Positions 50,333 to 60,562 of a DNA stretch of 64,000 nucleotides are shown piece after piece. The position numbers were made by a program, and so were the translations under genes. Under the pieces are notes generated by a model. That model did not search any database. It saw only the letters and a program-made list of their open reading frames with translations, and was not told the DNA's origin. The number at the start of each line of letters is the position of its first letter. The stretch's first letter is position 1. Origin of the DNA: JAFAYN01 sp963733105 (GTDB lineage: Bacteria > Gemmatimonadota > Gemmatimonadetes > Longimicrobiales > Longimicrobiaceae); NCBI GenBank assembly GCA_963733105.1, contig CAVTCB010000016.1, forward strand, positions 151,412-215,411. Direction: 5' to 3'.

Positions 50333-51745
50333 TCATCCGCGCCAGTCGCGGATATCGACGAAGTGGCCTGCGATCGCCGCCGCCGCGGCCATCGCCGGCG
50401 ACACCAGATGGGTGCGGCCCTTGAAGCCCTGCCGGCCCTCGAAATTGCGGTTCGAGGTCGAGGCGCAGCGCTCGAACGGCTTCAGCCGGTCGTCGTTCAT
50501 GGCAAGGCACATCGAGCATCCCGGCTCGCGCCAGTCGAAACCGGCGGCGATGAAGATCTTGTCGAGACCTTCGGCTTCCGCCTGCTCCTTCACCAGTCCC
50601 GAGCCGGGAACGATCATGGCATCCACCGTGGAAGCGACCTTCCTGCCCTCGACGACCTTCGCCACGTTGCGCAAATCCTCGATGCGGCCGTTGGTGCAGG
50701 AGCCGATGAAAACGCGGTCGAGCGTGATGTCGGTGATCTTCGTGCCGGGCGTCAGGCCCATATAGTCGAGCGCGCGCTTCTTGGAGTTGCGCTTGTTCTC
50801 GTCTTCGATCTCGTCCGGATCCGGCACCACGCCGAGCACCGAGGCGACGTCCTCCGGCGAGGAACCCCAGGTGACGATCGGCGGCAGCTTGGCGGCATCG
50901 AGCACCACGACCTTGTCGAAATGCGCGCCCTCGTCGGTATGCAGCGTCTTCCAGTGGGCGAGCGCCTGGTCCCACGCCGCGCCCGGCGGCGCGCGCGGCT
51001 TGCCTTTGACATAGGCGAAGGTAGTCTCGTCCGGCGCGATCAGGCCGGCGCGCGCGCCGCCCTCGATCGACATGTTGCAGACGGTCATGCGGCCTTCCAT
51101 CGACAGCGAACGGATGGCCTCGCCCGCATATTCGATAACGTAGCCGGTCCCGCCCGCCGTGCCGATCTCGCCGATGATGGCGAGGATGATGTCCTTCGCG
51201 GTGACGCCGCGGGGCAGTTGCCCATCGACGCGCACCAGCATGTTTTTCGCCTTCTTCTGGATCAGCGTCTGGGTGGCGAGCACATGCTCCACTTCCGACG
51301 TGCCGATGCCGTGCGCCAGCGCGCCGAAGGCGCCATGCGTGGAGGTATGGCTGTCGCCGCAAACGATGGTCATGCCGGGCAGCGTAAAGCCCTGCTCCGG
51401 GCCGACAATGTGGACGATGCCCTGGCGGACATCGTTCTCGGAGTAATATTCGACGCCGAATTCGGCCGCATTCCTGGCCAGCGCCTCGACCTGGATGCGG
51501 CTTTCCTCGTTCTTGATGCCGAACTTGCGGTCCGGCGAGGTCGGCACGTTGTGGTCGACGACGGCGAGCGTCCTTTGCGGATGGCGCACGGTGCGGCCGG
51601 CCATGCGCAGGCCCTCGAAAGCTTGCGGGCTGGTCACTTCGTGCACGAGGTGACGGTCAACGTAGAGCAGGCAGGTGCCGTCGTCCTGGCGGTGGACGAC
51701 GTGGTCGTCGAATATCTTGTCGTAGAGGGTGCGCGGTGCGCTCAT
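50333..51745 (-). CDS. leuC: 3-isopropylmalate dehydratase large subunit
   Basis: The 470-residue enzyme shows aconitase-family features: VCGDSHTSTHGAFGALA, the [4Fe-4S] ligands in VFIGSCTNGR (near 347) and PGCSMCLAMN (near 407 and 410), and the C-terminal SNRNFEGRQG. With LeuD it isomerises 2-isopropylmalate to 3-isopropylmalate in leucine synthesis. The frame is intact. It converges on sdhB. The 167-bp gap between their stops holds GCCCGC-AGAGA-GCGGGC at 50,283-50,299, a possible shared terminator. Confidence 0.97.
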   Translation of the reverse strand: MSAPRTLYDKIFDDHVVHRQDDGTCLLYVDRHLVHEVTSPQAFEGLRMAGRTVRHPQRTLAVVDHNVPTSPDRKFGIKNEESRIQVEALARNAAEFGVEYYSENDVRQGIVHIVGPEQGFTLPGMTIVCGDSHTSTHGAFGALAHGIGTSEVEHVLATQTLIQKKAKNMLVRVDGQLPRGVTAKDIILAIIGEIGTAGGTGYVIEYAGEAIRSLSMEGRMTVCNMSIEGGARAGLIAPDETTFAYVKGKPRAPPGAAWDQALAHWKTLHTDEGAHFDKVVVLDAAKLPPIVTWGSSPEDVASVLGVVPDPDEIEDENKRNSKKRALDYMGLTPGTKITDITLDRVFIGSCTNGRIEDLRNVAKVVEGRKVASTVDAMIVPGSGLVKEQAEAEGLDKIFIAAGFDWREPGCSMCLAMNDDRLKPFERCASTSNRNFEGRQGFKGRTHLVSPAMAAAAAIAGHFVDIRDWRG

Positions 51746-51806
51746 ATGCGTAAATCCGTCGATTTGTTCAGGAATGCGTCGGTGAGACCCGGCGGCGCCG
51801 GAGCGG

Positions 51807-51941
51807 TCAACCCTGCCGAAGCCGGCTGGTAGGCGCGCCCGATATGCGGGCGAAGAACCGCGCGGGCAGCCGCTTCTTGTCCTGAAGCACGAAGCCCTTG
51901 TAGCTCGGATCTCCGAAAAGCTCTTCCATGGCCCGGCTCAT
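51807..51941 (-). CDS. Possible small protein (44 residues)
   Basis: The frame MSRAMEELFGDPSYKGFVLQ continues with DKKRLPARFFARISGAP and ends in TGA. The composition is protein-like and the region otherwise has no gene. No strong ribosome site is seen, so support is weak. Confidence 0.35.
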   Translation of the reverse strand: MSRAMEELFGDPSYKGFVLQDKKRLPARFFARISGAPTSRLRQG

Positions 51942-52009
51942 ATCAATCTTTAAGGTTTTCGGCAATCGCGATGGCGTGTGCCAAACCCGGCGGCCATGGC
52001 CGGCTGATG

Positions 52010-52600
52010 TCAGCGCGCCTCGCCGGGATCGTACGGCTGGACATGCGCGGGATCGTCCGGCTTGCTTTCGACGGCGCGCCGCGCGTCGCCACTCTCGGAA
52101 AAATCCGGGCCCTGGTTGATGTCAAGCTGATCCTCGAACGCATAGAGAAGACCGAGTACGACCAGCGCCAAGAGCGTCGCAAACAGCGCGATCTGCCACA
52201 GGCCGAGCCCGCTGGCGACGCCGATGGCGCCCGCCAGCCACATGCCGGCGCCGGTGGTCAGCCCATGCACCTGGCCGCGCGCGAAAATCACGACGCCGGC
52301 CGCCAGGAATGCCACGCCGGCCGTCACCGCCTCGACGATGCGGATCGGATCGACCTTGACTGCGTCTCCCAGCGCGTCGGAGGTAAACATCGGCGCGTGG
52401 ATGATCTCGATTGTAAGGATCGCAAAGGTGGCGGCGGCCACGCAGATGAGAATATGCGTTCTCAACCCGGCCGGCCGGTTGCGCCATTCGCGCTCGAAGC
52501 CGATGGCCGCGCCGAAGATCGTGGCGAGCAGCAGGCGCGCGGCAATCACTGGAAAGGAAGTGTAGGTCGGATGACCGAATTCCTCGACAAGCTGTTCCAT
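52010..52600 (-). CDS. MgtC/SapB family membrane protein
   Basis: The 196-residue protein has four or five hydrophobic helices and the MgtC signature: ARLLLATIFGAAIGFEREWRNRPAGLRTHILI (residues 20-52) followed by VAFLAAGVVIF and WLAGAIGVASGLG. It has a hydrophilic tail. MgtC-type proteins act in Mg2+ limitation and F1Fo-ATPase regulation by family knowledge. ATG at 52600 is chosen. The gene lies 88 bp downstream of purH on the same strand. Confidence 0.9.
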   Translation of the reverse strand: MEQLVEEFGHPTYTSFPVIAARLLLATIFGAAIGFEREWRNRPAGLRTHILICVAAATFAILTIEIIHAPMFTSDALGDAVKVDPIRIVEAVTAGVAFLAAGVVIFARGQVHGLTTGAGMWLAGAIGVASGLGLWQIALFATLLALVVLGLLYAFEDQLDINQGPDFSESGDARRAVESKPDDPAHVQPYDPGEAR

Positions 52601-52688
52601 GGAATCCCCGGATGACTGGATGCGCCTCAACGCGTCGCCAGCCGCCGGGTTCCAGCCGGTTGGCAGTACGCCGCCGGGTCCCCTTGCA

Positions 52689-54315
52689 TCAATGCCGGAA
52701 ATGCCGGACCCCGGTGAAGACCATGGCGATGCCGTGCGCGGTCGGCGGCGGCGATCACCTCGTCGTCGCGCATCGAGCCGCCCGGCTGGATCACCGCCGT
52801 TGCGCCGGCCTCGACGGCCGCAAGCAGCCCGTCGGCAAAGGGGAAGAAGGCGTCGGAGGCGACCGACCGAGCCGCTGGTCAACGGCTCGGCGAGGCCGGC
52901 GGCCTCGGCCGCGTCGAACGCCTTGCGCGCGGCAATGCGCGAGGAGTCGACCCGGCTCATCTGGCCGGCGCCGATGCCGACGGTCGCGCCGTCCTTGGCA
53001 TAGACGATGGCGTTGGATTTCACGTGCTTGGCGACGCGGAAGGCGAAACGCAGGTCGGCGAATTCCGCCGCGCTCGGCGCGCGCTTCGTCACCACCTTCA
53101 GGTCCAGCGCCTCGACTACCGCATTGTCGCGCGACTGCACGAGCAGGCCGCCCGCGACCGACTTGACCGAGAGTGCCCGCGGCGGCCGGATCGGGCAAGC
53201 CGCCAGTGACCAGCAGCCGCGAGATTCTTCTTGGCCGCGATGATGTCTCGCGCCTGCGTCGCTTGCCTCGGGCGCGATGATCACCTCGGTGAAGGTCTTG
53301 ACGATCTCCTCCGCCGCCTCGGCGTCGAGCAGGCGGTTGACCGCGACGATGCCGCCGAAGGCGGAGACCGGATCGCAGGCGAGCGCCTTGCGGTAGGCCT
53401 CGCCGAGCGTCGCGCCGACGGCGACACCGCAGGGATTGGCGTGCTTGATGATGGCGACCGGCGGCGAACGTCGCGGGATCGAACTCGCCGACCAGCTCGA
53501 AGGCGGCGTCGGTGTCGTTGATGTTGTTGTAGGAGAGCTGCTTGCCCTGGAGCTGCCGCGCGGTGGCGACGCCGGGCGCTTGGCTCGCCGGTGACGTAGA
53601 AGCCGGCCGACTGGTGCGGGTTTTCGCCATAGCGCATGACGCTTTCCAGCCGCCCGCCGAAGGCGCGCCAGGCCGGGTGCTCGATCTCGAGCGCTTCGGC
53701 GAACCATTGCGAGATCGCCGCGTCATAGGCCGCCGTGCGGGCGAAGGCCTTGGCGGCGAGCTTCTTGCGGAATTCCAGCGTCAGGCTGCCGGTGTTGAGC
53801 TCAAGCGCGTTCAGGACGCGCCGCGTAATCGTCCGGATCGGTGACGACAGCGACATAGGCATGGTTCTTCGCCGAGGCGCGCACCATGGCCGGGCCGCCG
53901 ATGTCGATATTCTCGACCACCGACGGATAGTCGGCGCCGGAGCGGCGCACCTCCTCGAACGGGTAGAGGTTGACGACGACGAGGTCGATCGGCTCGATGC
54001 GGTTGCGGCGCATCGCTTCCGGCATGCTCCGGGTCGTCGCGGATCGCCGAGCAGGCCGCCATGAACCCCCGGATGCAGCGTCTTGACGCGGCCGTCCATG
54101 ATTTCGGGAAAGCCGGTCAGTTCGGAGACGTCGCGCACGGCGATGCCGGCCTCGGCGATCGCCTTCGCCGTGCCGCCGGTGGAGACCAGCTCGATGCCGA
54201 AGGCGGTGAGCGCCCGGGCGAAATCGACGAGGCCGGTCTTGTCGGAGACCGACAGCAGCGCCCGGCGGATCGACACGAGGTCCGGCGCGGGAATGTTCTT
54301 GGACACAACGGCCAT
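52689..54315 (-). pseudogene. purH: Bifunctional purine biosynthesis protein PurH, many frameshifts
   Basis: Fragments cover the whole protein. The IMP cyclohydrolase domain (RRALLSVSDKTGLVDFARAL, STGGTAKAI, DGRVKTLHPGVHGG) is followed by LVVVNLYPFEE and VENIDIGGPAMVRASAKNH. The AICAR transformylase part (MRYGENPHQSAGFYV and the late AVIQPGGSMRDDEVIAAAD) ends FTGVRHFRH at TGA 52,689-52,691. The total length fits the usual 535-540 residues. At least seven single-base shifts break it (near 54,040, 53,815, 53,590, 53,470, 53,180, 52,880 and 52,725). purH is essential for de novo purine synthesis, so errors in the sequence are the better explanation. Confidence 0.88.
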
Positions 54316-54431
54316 GCGGCGGGCCTTTCGCTCGGGTGGCTGAGGTTCGCGCGGGGCCTAGCACAGGCTGGCGGGAAATCAAGCTCCTCCGGCCATATCG
54401 CAATTCAACGTCACGGCCCGCGCCGCCCGCC

Positions 54432-56150
54432 CTACGGCAGTTCCGCCTCAAGCGGCGCTTCTGGAACTGCCATCGCACCTCCGGGGTCTCGCGACGCTCG
54501 GAAGGCGAGCACGATCTGGCGGCTGCGGCGCGGGCCGCCGAGTGCAGCGAAGAAGATCGATTCCTCGACGCGCGGCGGCGATATTGCAGGTAGAAGACCC
54601 AGCGGTCGGCCTGCGGCGCGGCCAGAACCAGCCTGTCCTCGTTGTCGCGGAACAATTCTATATCCGGATGCAGGTGGAAGCGGATGGCCACCTCGTCGCG
54701 CTCCGGCGCGGAGGAGCCGCTCGAAAATGAAGCGGTCGCGGCCGGCGAGCATGGCGCCTTCGCCGGAGAGCGTCATGCCGCGCTCGTGATAGATGCCGAA
54801 GCGCCCGACATAGCCGTCGTGACCGGCCAGAAAGCCCTGGCTGCCCGGCCGGTCCAGCCGGTCGCAGCGCACCTCGCGCGGGCCGTCCACCAGCGGCGCG
54901 CCGATCATGCCGCTGATGCGCTCCGGAATGGGTGAAGCGCGCCGAGGACGTATCGTTGATGCAGGCGGCGGAATGCGCGGCCGTGGCGCGGCCGAGCGGG
55001 CGGACCTCCTCGGCGCCGATAGGTGTCGACGCCGGCATTGACGATGAACTGCTGGCGGCCGGACGACAGTTCGAACGACAGGCAACTGGCATGGGCGGCG
55101 TCCGCGATCTCCACCGGCGGCGGCATGCCGGTATCGGCTATCACGACCGTGCCGCCCATCGACAGCCGCTCATAGCCTGAATGCGGAGCGTGCAGCAGCG
55201 GCGCGCCCGCCGTATCGTCATGGCGCAGGATCGCGGCGACGCGCTCGTGGACGGTGACGCCCATGCCGTTGAAATGGGCGAGGCTTCCGTCGCCATGCCG
55301 GAAAAAGCGCAGCGCCGGCAGCATGCGCTCGACCGCGCCGATCAGCGCGGCGGGCGGCGCTCGCCTGGTTGGCATAGGTCTGGCGCAAGGGCAGGAGATC
55401 GGCCAGGAGTTCCATGACCGCCATCGGATTGCGCGATACATGGCCGCCGTCGGGCAGGATCTGGCGGTCGAGTTCCGCGGCAAGGTGGCGCGTCGCGCCG
55501 CGCAACGCCGACGGACGGCGCCGGCAGCGACATCGCGGCATAGGCAAGCGCGACACGGGCGCGCAGCCGGCCCTCGTCCTCCGGCATCTCCCGCACCACC
55601 GAGCGCAGATAGCGGACCTGCGTGGCCAGCGATCGGAGGAACGCCCGGTAGAAGCGCGAGCTCGGCGCCCTGCAGAACCACCGAGGAGTGCTGCAGCCAG
55701 GCGATGATCGCGCTTGGCCGTCGTCGCCGGGTCCCACGCCGGCCCGCGGATGCGGCGGCCATGCGACGCGATCCAGTCGGACACCAGGGCGCGCGCATTG
55801 GCGGCGGCGAGTTCGGTGTTGGCGGCGCGCATGTGGCGCAGCCAGCGGAAGCCGTGCAGCGATTTTTGCCAGCCTTGCGATCTGCGACATTCGAGCAGGA
55901 AGGGCGACCGCCCGCGCGGTCTCGACCAGACGGCCGGACAGCGGAAAGCGGCCATGGTAGATTTCGAAGGCAATTTGCGGGTCGGCAATGCGGAGGTCCG
56001 ACGGCGCGATCAGCACGCGCTCGGGCGTGCGGCCGCTGTAGCGCCAGCGATAGAGAGGCCCCGAGCGCAGGCGACGCCGCGCCCTTCGCCAATACGCGCG
56101 GGCGATGAACGCCCACAGACGCCTGTTTGTCGGCCGTCGCTGCCGCCAAG
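54432..56150 (-). pseudogene. Heparinase II/III family protein, many frameshifts
   Basis: Pieces in three frames assemble to a protein of about 570 residues: RRLWAFIARAYWRRARRRLR, VLIAPSDLRIADPQIAFEIYHGRFPLSG, WQKSLHGFRWLRHMRAAN, HGDGSLAHFNGMG, SFELSSGRQQFIVNAG and a final VEESIFFAALGGPRRSRQIVLAF. These match the alginate-lyase-like N-terminal and heparinase II/III C-terminal domains of a protein found between rsmB and purH in Rhizobiales. The substrate is unknown. The exact start cannot be fixed because of an early shift. The longest intact frame is 54,905-56,149. Confidence 0.78.
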
Positions 56151-56237
56151 ACCTACTTCCTTCAAAGGATCGATTTGGCGCCTTTTAGATGATTCAGCCG
56201 ACTCTGCGAAGGCGGTCCGCCCTACGATTTTCTTGCG

Positions 56238-57639
56238 TCAGGCCAGGCGGCGCAGCCGGGCCGCGAAGAACCCGTCCATGCCGGAGAGCGCCGGGTCCGG
56301 CAGGACAAGGTCGGCGGGCGTCGTACGCAGGAACCCCTCCGGCGTGACAAAGTCCGCCGTGCCGGGCAGCTCGCCCACGTCGGATCGGATCGGCGGCGAC
56401 CGCCTTGTTCTCGGCCAGGAAGGTCCGGATCATCTCCTCGCCCTCCAGCGGATCGAGCGAGCAGTTGGAGAAGACGATCCGCCCGCCGGGCCTGACCAAT
56501 CGCACGGCACTGTCCAGCAGGCGGCGCTGCAGGCCGGCGAGTTTCTCGATATCAGCCGGCGTTTTGGTCCAGGACACGTCGGGATGGCGGCGAACCGTAC
56601 CGGTCGACGAACACGGCGCGTCCAGCAGAATGGCGTCGAAAAGGCTCCGCCGGCCGCCATTCGAGTATATCCGCCCGGATGATGGAAGCGTCGAGCCGCA
56701 GCCGCGCCAGATTGGTTTGCAGCCGCGCCAGACGGCTGCGCGAGGAGTCCACGGCCGTCACCAGCGCGCCGGCGGCCGCAAGCTGCGCGGTCTTGCCGCC
56801 GGGGGCCGCGCAAAGGTCGGCGACCCGCAGTCCCTTTACGTCGCCGAACAGGCGCGCCGGCAGCGCGGCCGCCGCGTCCTGCACCCACCACGCGCCCTCG
56901 GCATAGCCGGGCAGTTCCGGCACCGGGCCGGCAAGGCGCGCGCACCGCACCGATCCGGTCGGCAAGACGACGCCGCCCAGCGCGTCCGCCCAGCGTTCGG
57001 GGTCCCCCTTAACCGAAAAATCGGTCGGCGATTCGAGCCGGTGCGCGGCCAGTATTCTCGCGGTACGCTCCGCGCCATAGGCGGAGCGCAGACGATTGGA
57101 GAACCAGTCCGGCGCGTCGGTCGTCGCGGCCAGACGCCCTGGCCAGATCAGCCGCCTTGTCGCGGGAAATCCCGCGCAGCACCGCATTGACCAGCGCCGC
57201 GAAACGGGCGGTGCGCGGATCGGCCTTGGCGTGCGTGACCGCGAGATCGACGGCGGCGCTGTCCGGCACGTCGAGAAAAAGGATCTGCGCCGCGCCGACA
57301 TGCAGGATGTGCGAAAGCGTCGTTGCGTTGGCCGGCAGCGGCGAGCGCAGCCGCGCCGAAATCAGCGCCTCGATCCGTGCGGCGGTAACGCAGCGCCGTC
57401 ACCAGGATAGCCCTGACCAGCGCCCGGTCGCGCGGCTCGAGCACGCGATACAACGGATGGCCGTGGTCCTGGTCGGTCATGCCGTCGAGCGGCGTCCGGG
57501 CATCGACCACCGCGGCAAGCAGGCGCGCCGCCGCCATGCGCACGGCAAGGCCGGCCTGGGCAGGCTGCCCGCTATCGGCGGATGATGCGGACTGTTTGCC
57601 GCGTCGGAAGTCGCGAGCCGCTGACGGCGTCCCGCTCAC
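56238..57639 (-). pseudogene. rsmB: 16S rRNA m5C967 methyltransferase RsmB, frameshifted
   Basis: An N-terminal NusB-like domain (AVRMAAARLLAAVVDARTPLD, EPRDRALVRAILVTALRYRR) is followed by a SAM methyltransferase domain. The latter contains VADLCAAPGGKTAQLAAAGA, the catalytic region SWTKTPADIEKLAGLQRRLLD and VRPGGRIVFSNCSLDPLEGEEM. The usual PCS motif has Asn in this reading: SNCSL. It ends FFAARLRRLA at 56,238. GTG at 57639 overlaps the htpX stop (GTGA) and is the likely start. Several one-base shifts separate these segments, for example near 57,390, 57,140, 56,660 and 56,590. Confidence 0.85.
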
Positions 57640-58679
57640 GACCACGGGCCTTTGCGTCCGCCGCGCGGCCCGGTCGGATTGCGGCCCCAGGGGTTGTTCG
57701 CTGGCTGCGGGCGCGGGGCCTCGGCCGGGGTGGAGCCGGCGCTGCCCCACGGACCTTCAGGCGTGGAAGCGCGCGGCTGAGAAGGAGCCTCCCGACGCGG
57801 CTGTGCCGGAACACGGCCTCAGAGCCTCCGAATTCCTGCGCCATTGCTTGCAGCGCCGCGATCCGGTTCTGCGTTGCGGGATGGGTCGAGAACAGATTGT
57901 CCATGCGTTCGCCCGACAGCGGATTGATGATGAACATATGGGCCGTCGCCGGGTTGCGTTCGGCGTCGTCATTGTGAATGCGCTGGACATTGCGTGGCGA
58001 TCTTGTCGAGCGCCGAGGCAAGCCACAGCGGATTATCGCAGATCTCCGCGCCGCGCCGGTCGGCGGCATATTCGCGCGTGCGGCTGACCGCCATCTGCAC
58101 GATGGCGGCGGCCAGCGGCGCCACGATCATGGCGACCAGGACGCCGACAATGCCCAGCCCGCCATTGTTGCTGTCGCGATTGCCGCCGAAGAAAAAGGCG
58201 AAATTGCCAAGCATGGAGATTGCGCCGGCAAGCGTTGCGGTAATCGTCATGGTAAGCGTGTCGCGGTTCTGCACATGCGCCAGCTCGTGCGCCATGACGC
58301 CGGCGACCTCCTCGTAGCTGAGACGGTTGAGCAGGCCGGTGGTGGCGGCGACGGCGGCGTTCTGCGGATTGCGCCCGGTGGCGAAAGCGTTGGGCTGCGG
58401 ATTGTCGATGATAAAAACCTTCGGCATCGGCAGGCCGGCGCGTGCGGCAAGATCGCGCACGATGCCGTAATATTCCGGCGCGCTGCGCTCATCCACCTCG
58501 ACGGCATGGTGCATTCTCAGCACCATCTTGTCGGCGTTCCAGTAGCTGAACGAGAATTTCATGGCAGCGGCGATCAGGAAGGCGATCATCATGCCGCCCG
58601 AACCGCCGATCAGGTAGCCCACTCCCATGAACAGCGCTGTCATAAGCGCCAGGAGCATCGCCGTCCGCATCACATTCAT
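57636..58679 (-). CDS. htpX: Membrane zinc protease HtpX, frameshifted in the C-terminal third
   Basis: The N-terminal 230 residues are intact: two hydrophobic helices (AMLLALMTALFMGVGYLIGG), MAHELAHVQNRDT with the HExxH zinc site near residue 130, two further helices, and REYAADRRGAE with the third ligand. After about 57,992 a shift leads to the frame with MFIINPLSGERMDNLFSTHPATQNRIAALQ. Another shift near 57,790 leads to PWGSAGSTPAEAP and the end PRGGRKGPWS at 57,636. HtpX degrades misfolded membrane proteins. ATG at 58679 matches the usual MNVMRTAM start; ATG at 58694 is also possible. Confidence 0.9.
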
Positions 58680-58782
58680 CAAAAAGACCCTCATGGCCTT
58701 CCCGGTGGTCGATCCCGCCGAAACCCTGCTATATGATGGGGAATACAGGCGTTTGTTTCAATGATTTCCGACGGAGACGGGA

Positions 58783-59014
58783 ATGAGCCGGACAGCCGAA
58801 GAAAAGACCGAAGACACTCCCGCGGCCGAACCCCGAACTCCGGGCAAGAAACTTGCTGCCGCGGCCAGGCGCGCGCTCGCCGAAGCGGAGGCCCCGCCGC
58901 GCCGGACAGGAGGCGCGTGTGGCCGCGATGCCGCGCGAACTGGGCGGGCGCGGCGGCCATGAGCCGGTTCACTATGGCGACTGGGAACACAAGGGACTGG
59001 CAAGCGACTTTTGA
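58783..59014 (+). CDS. SDHAF4/DUF1674 protein, one frameshift
   Basis: The protein starts MSRTAEEKTEDTPAAEP and ends with the DUF1674 signature GGHEPVHYGDWEHKGLASDF. The two parts are in different frames: GAGGCCCCGCCG needs one C fewer to read AEARRAGQEA. The repaired product is 76 residues. This family assists flavinylation of SdhA (SDHAF4). It diverges from htpX, as in other Rhizobiales. Confidence 0.85.
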
Positions 59015-59090
59015 CGCCTTGCCCGTCGAGGCACGCCGGAGACCCGACGTGGGGGAGCGCCCGGAACCGAACCGGCACTGTTGCGTTGTA

Positions 59091-59105
59091 GGCGAAAATT
59101 TCGCC
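59091..59105. promoter_or_regulatory. Palindrome upstream of the transglutaminase-like gene
   Basis: GGCGAAA-A-TTTCGCC is a perfect 15-bp palindrome 20 bp before the ATG at 59,125. It could be an operator. No promoter boxes are clear. Confidence 0.35.
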
Positions 59106-59124
59106 CAACATCGAAGAGGTACCC

Positions 59125-59994
59125 ATGCTCATCAGGCTCGGCTATGAAATAGCGATCAGCTGCGCTCAGCCAACTCCGGTAATCTCCCTTCTCGAAGTCC
59201 ACAAGGACCGCCAGAAGGACATCAAGCGCCAGACCAAGGTGCTTGCCTCCCCGCCGGTGCCCATCAGCGTCTATGACGACCTTTTCGGCAATACCTGCCG
59301 CCGCTTTACCGCCCCGGAAGGAGGCGTGCAAATCCTCTACGACGCGATTGTCGAGGACAGCGGCGAGCCCGAACAGGCCAATTTTCTGGCGCGCGAGACA
59401 CCGGTCGAGGAACTCCCCGACGACGCGATCGTCTATCTGCTCGGCAGCCGCTATTGCGAGACCGATCATATGATGGGCGTGGCCTGGCAGCTCCTCGGTC
59501 ATCTCCCGCCGGGCTGGGCCAGGGTCCAGGCGATCGTCGACTATGTGCATAACCGGCTTTCCTTCGGCTATGGCTATGCCCGCGCCACCCGCACGGCCGC
59601 CCAGGCGCATGACGAACGGGTCGGCGTATGCCGCGATTTCGCGCATCTCGCCATCACGTTGTGCCGCTGCATGAACATACCGGCGCGCTACGTGAACGGC
59701 TATCTCGGCGATCAGGCGTCCCGCCGACCCCGCGCCCATGGACTTCAACGCCTGGATCGAAGTCTATCTCGACGGAAAGTGGTACACATTCGACCCGCGC
59801 CACAACATGCCGCGCATGGCCGCGTCGTGATCGCGCGCGGGCGCGACGCGACCGACATTCCGCTGCTGCACAGTTTCGGTTCGCATTCGCTGTCGACGTT
59901 CAAGGTCTGGACTTACGAGGAAAACAACCCGGCGGAACGGTCTCCGCTGGTTGGCGACATCGACCGCACGGTCGGTGCGAACGTGCTGGCCTGA
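59125..59994 (+). CDS. Transglutaminase-like cysteine-protease-fold protein with a locally scrambled frame
   Basis: The frame spans 289 residues. The N-terminal part and the catalytic Cys motif AHDERVGVCRDFAHLAITLCRCMNIP (Cys near 172) fit the bacterial transglutaminase-like family, as does the C-terminal GRVVIARGRDATDIPLLHSFG. Between about 59,720 and 59,820 the true protein lies in another frame (MDFNAWIEVYLDGKWYTFDP), so a +1 and a -1 indel cancel out. In this stretch the expected catalytic His (D-F-H-A-W) appears as Asn. Function is unknown in this family; peptidase-like activity is possible. Confidence 0.82.
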   Translation: MLIRLGYEIAISCAQPTPVISLLEVHKDRQKDIKRQTKVLASPPVPISVYDDLFGNTCRRFTAPEGGVQILYDAIVEDSGEPEQANFLARETPVEELPDDAIVYLLGSRYCETDHMMGVAWQLLGHLPPGWARVQAIVDYVHNRLSFGYGYARATRTAAQAHDERVGVCRDFAHLAITLCRCMNIPARYVNGYLGDQASRRPRAHGLQRLDRSLSRRKVVHIRPAPQHAAHGRVVIARGRDATDIPLLHSFGSHSLSTFKVWTYEENNPAERSPLVGDIDRTVGANVLA

Positions 59995-60040
59995 CAACCG
60001 CTCGCGGGGCTCCGTTCGGGATCGGGCGGACCCCACACAA

Positions 60041-60064
60041 AAAACCCCGCCGGAGCGGGGTTTT
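60041..60064. terminator. Bidirectional terminator between transglutaminase gene and rpmE
   Basis: AAAACCCCGC-CGGA-GCGGGGTTTT is a perfect hairpin with A/T runs on both sides, sited between two convergent genes. Confidence 0.9.
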
Positions 60065-60088
60065 CGTCGATGGCCGACATGCCGGAAC

Positions 60089-60309
60089 TTAGATGCCGAG
60101 ATTGGCGAACTGTTCTTGAACTTCGACAGGCGGCCGCCGCGGTCGAGCAGGGTCTGCGTGCCGCCGGTCCAGGCCGGGTGCGTGGTCGGGTCGATGTCAA
60201 GGTTCATCGTGTCGCCTTCCTTGCCCCAGGTCGAGCGCGTCATATACTCGGTGCCGTCGGTCATGACGATCTTGATGGTGTGGTAGTCGGGGTGAATCTT
60301 CTGTCTCAT
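60089..60309 (-). CDS. rpmE: 50S ribosomal protein L31, one frameshift near the end
   Basis: MRQKIHPDYHTIKIVMTDGT begins the protein, followed by WGKEGDTMNLDIDPTTHPAWTGG and RGGRLSKFKN, a non-zinc-binding (C-minus) L31. The last residues RFANLGI are reached only after adding one base near 60,111; as written the frame runs on into the terminator. The repaired protein has 73 residues, the usual rhizobial length. It diverges from the ABC exporter gene, an order common in this group. Confidence 0.93.
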
Positions 60310-60562
60310 CGGCGTCGTCCTGGCTGGCGGGGCGCGGCCTGCGGCGATGCGCCCTCTGTCAAAATGAATGAAGCCGCAGCTATTGAGCGGCTACGGCTAC
60401 AAAAACGGTCGGCGGCGCCTATACACCAGCCGGATTTGAAGCACAAGGCCGGCTGAAGCATGATCCCGCAAAGTTGCAGACTTTGCGGACAAGATTATGC
60501 GAAGAAACAAAAGGTTAGTGTAGGATTTGGCGTGTCGGCCGATCTGCTCTAGAAGGAAGTCC

